A stretch of 64,000 nt of DNA from Methanoculleus oceani (GTDB taxonomy: Archaea > Halobacteriota > Methanomicrobia > Methanomicrobiales > Methanoculleaceae). The translations under genes and the position numbers were made by a program. The notes beneath the pieces were generated by a model that was not told where the DNA came from, did not search any database, and saw only the letters and a list, made by a program, of their open reading frames with translations. Below, in pieces: positions 62,700-64,000 of this stretch. Location: the NCBI RefSeq assembly GCF_023702065.1, contig NZ_QFDM01000001.1:682001-746000 (forward strand). The letters are read 5' to 3'. The stretch's first letter is position 1; each line of letters opens with the position of its first letter.

Positions 62700-63398
62700 T
62701 TATTCTTTTTTCACCCTGCCCATCAACTGGTCCATCATCTCCGGCGCCCGATCGCGCAGGCCGAGCCCGACAATGATGGCGATCGCCGCACCGAGGCCGA
62801 GCCCGACTCCCCAGGCGACCGGGACGACGAAGACGTAGATGATCGAGAGGTCGATCAAGAGCTGCTGGAGCGCGAGGATGGCGACGACGAAGTAGAGGAA
62901 CGCCCGCAGCAGCATCGTGATCAGTCCGAAACCCTGGATCTGCTGCGTCTCACCCATGTTCTGGAGGATGTCTATCAGCCAGTCGATCAGGATGATCCCG
63001 ATGACGAGGATCAGGATGAACGCGACGATGTTCGGGATGTAGGCCACGATGGCCGCGACCGCCGCTGTCAGGGTCGGGATCTGCAGGACGCTGACCGCTG
63101 CGAGGATCGCGATGAGGTAGATGAACCAGCGGACGATGAGGTCGAAGAGGCGGCTTATGTTCATCGTGGATCGTTCAATCTGTTTGCCGGCCGATGTCTT
63201 CCGGAGTGCGTCGTCGACACCGAGCCGGTCGAGGAGCTCGGCAACGACTCTGCCGAGGATGCGTCCGATGATCCAGCCGATGATGAGGATGATGATCGCT
63301 GCAATGAGGTTTGGTAGAAACAGAATGACGTTACGGGCCAGTTCTTCAACCGGCTCAAATGGCGCCAAAATTTGCGCCGTGAGGTCTCCATTTGCCAC
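62700..63398 (-). CDS. Conserved TM-helix (MscS-type small channel) protein
   Basis: The GTG at 63398 is preceded by GGTGG. The 232-residue protein has five hydrophobic helices, with the conserved TM-helix repeat LPNLIAAIIILIIGWIIGRI, the segment family found in MscS-like channels, repeated once (YIPNIVAFILILVIGIILID). The beta domain of MscS is absent. It may be a channel or a membrane scaffold. Confidence 0.8.
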   Translation of the reverse strand: MANGDLTAQILAPFEPVEELARNVILFLPNLIAAIIILIIGWIIGRILGRVVAELLDRLGVDDALRKTSAGKQIERSTMNISRLFDLIVRWFIYLIAILAAVSVLQIPTLTAAVAAIVAYIPNIVAFILILVIGIILIDWLIDILQNMGETQQIQGFGLITMLLRAFLYFVVAILALQQLLIDLSIIYVFVVPVAWGVGLGLGAAIAIIVGLGLRDRAPEMMDQLMGRVKKE

Positions 63399-63515
63399 GG
63401 TATACCACCGGGGAAGGATATGGCAGGTACTATATAAACTTTGATGTGCCCGCTCTCTCCCCGGAGTCCGGGAGCTCCGGCCGCGGAGCCCCTGTAATTC
63501 CGGTATCCGGGGGAT

Positions 63516-64000
63516 CTACTCCGTGATTCCCGCAGCCGCCGGGACGCGGGAGTGCCCGGTGTAGCGGTACATGAGCGCGAGAACCGCCGGCATCACGACG
63601 ATCGCGCCCACGAGCGAGAACCCGACGGTGATGACCGTCACGATCCCGAAGTTGCTGATGATGTTGAATGTCGAGAGGGTGAGCGCCGAGAACCCGAAGA
63701 CTGTCGTCAGCCCGGATACCGTGATGGCCGTCCCGATCTTCTGCACGGCGGTCTGGATGGCGTCGAGGAACTCCATGCCCCGGGCGAGTTCCTCCTCGCA
63801 CCGTTCCATGATCAGGATGGTGTACTCGGACGCGACGCCGATCGTCATCGACCCGAGGACGGCCGTCAGCGGGGTGTAGTCGAGGCCGAGGAGATACATG
63901 ATCGCTCCGTTCCAGCCCACGATGAAGACGATCGGAATGACTGGCGAGACGGCGCCGAATTTCCGGTAGACCAGGAGCAGGAACCCGAGGATGAAGGCGA
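63516..64000 (-). CDS. RND/MMPL-family transporter, C-terminal part (5' end outside window)
   Basis: The frame enters from the window end and stops at 63516. Visible features are the RND helices with ASEYTILIMERCEEELARG, the conserved GLTTVFGFSALTLS loop, and a final helix pair. It resembles the MMPL/HAE3 and HpnN group, exporters of lipids or hydrophobic compounds driven by protons. The substrate cannot be told from the fragment. Confidence 0.88.
   Translation of the reverse strand, partial: AFILGFLLLVYRKFGAVSPVIPIVFIVGWNGAIMYLLGLDYTPLTAVLGSMTIGVASEYTILIMERCEEELARGMEFLDAIQTAVQKIGTAITVSGLTTVFGFSALTLSTFNIISNFGIVTVITVGFSLVGAIVVMPAVLALMYRYTGHSRVPAAAGITE

Overview
The window reads as a piece of a GC-rich methanogenic euryarchaeon, most likely a Methanomicrobiales member close to Methanoculleus. 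The evidence is archaeal: an L11-L1-L10/P0-L12 operon, Spt5 and Sec61-gamma behind ftsZ, DtdA-type D-aminoacyl-tRNA deacylase, apgM, S3Ae/S15 with RecJ-like and Pcc1, MoeA fused to a PBP-like domain, DUF3467, PRC-barrel and V4R proteins. The species assignment is an inference from gene content and base composition; no rRNA is present.

Layout. 1-9.5 kb: a truncated site-2 protease, PRC-barrel protein, Thg1-like protein, ileS, a LOG-family protein and a moeA operon. 9.6-15.4 kb: a co-directional information-processing block (dtdA-ftsZ-secE-spt5, then rpl11-rpl1-rplP0-rpl12 with a structured leader). 15.7-30.4 kb: hypF, two HTH regulators, an archaeal superfamily II helicase, a PAS protein with no kinase domain, an MFS transporter, a methyltransferase/bactofilin-like pair, apgM, and the S15-RecJ-Pcc1-S3Ae operon. 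30.6-38.8 kb: a hybrid-sensing histidine kinase, tRNA-Gly, a V4R regulator, a flippase-like membrane protein, an ACT protein, TsaC/Sua5, a nucleotidyltransferase, a Cas4-like protein, DUF3467 and tRNA-Thr.

38.9-43.3 kb is a visibly different, AT-rich accessory island directly behind tRNA-Thr. It carries a two-gene module (an ASCH-domain protein overlapping a PIN-GNAT-EVE-like fusion), a SLATT-like two-helix membrane protein, an intact and a decayed copy of a small membrane protein gene, a decayed histidine-kinase end and a dispersed hairpin repeat. 43.3-56.2 kb holds a Kef-type antiporter, a CGGC protein, and an organosulfate-like module: an arylsulfatase, a BASS-family transporter and a radical SAM sulfatase maturase with SEC-C tail. 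Between them are remnants of a second sulfatase and a second SEC-C tail. Small membrane proteins, a lipoprotein, a histidine kinase and a RibD-like reductase follow. 56.3-64 kb: a PLD-helicase-DUF3427 protein, a lipase-like hydrolase, small proteins, a QueG-like iron-sulfur protein, a TM-helix channel-like protein and the end of an RND/MMPL transporter.

The strongest unusual signals are the PIN-GNAT-EVE plus ASCH pair, the sulfatase system with its fossil duplicate, and a family of two-hairpin dispersed repeats (at least four copies at three sites). Others are a possible SD-sequestering leader in front of rpl11 and a small cysteine-rich reading frame with a strong SD but an ATA at the start position in front of the maturase.
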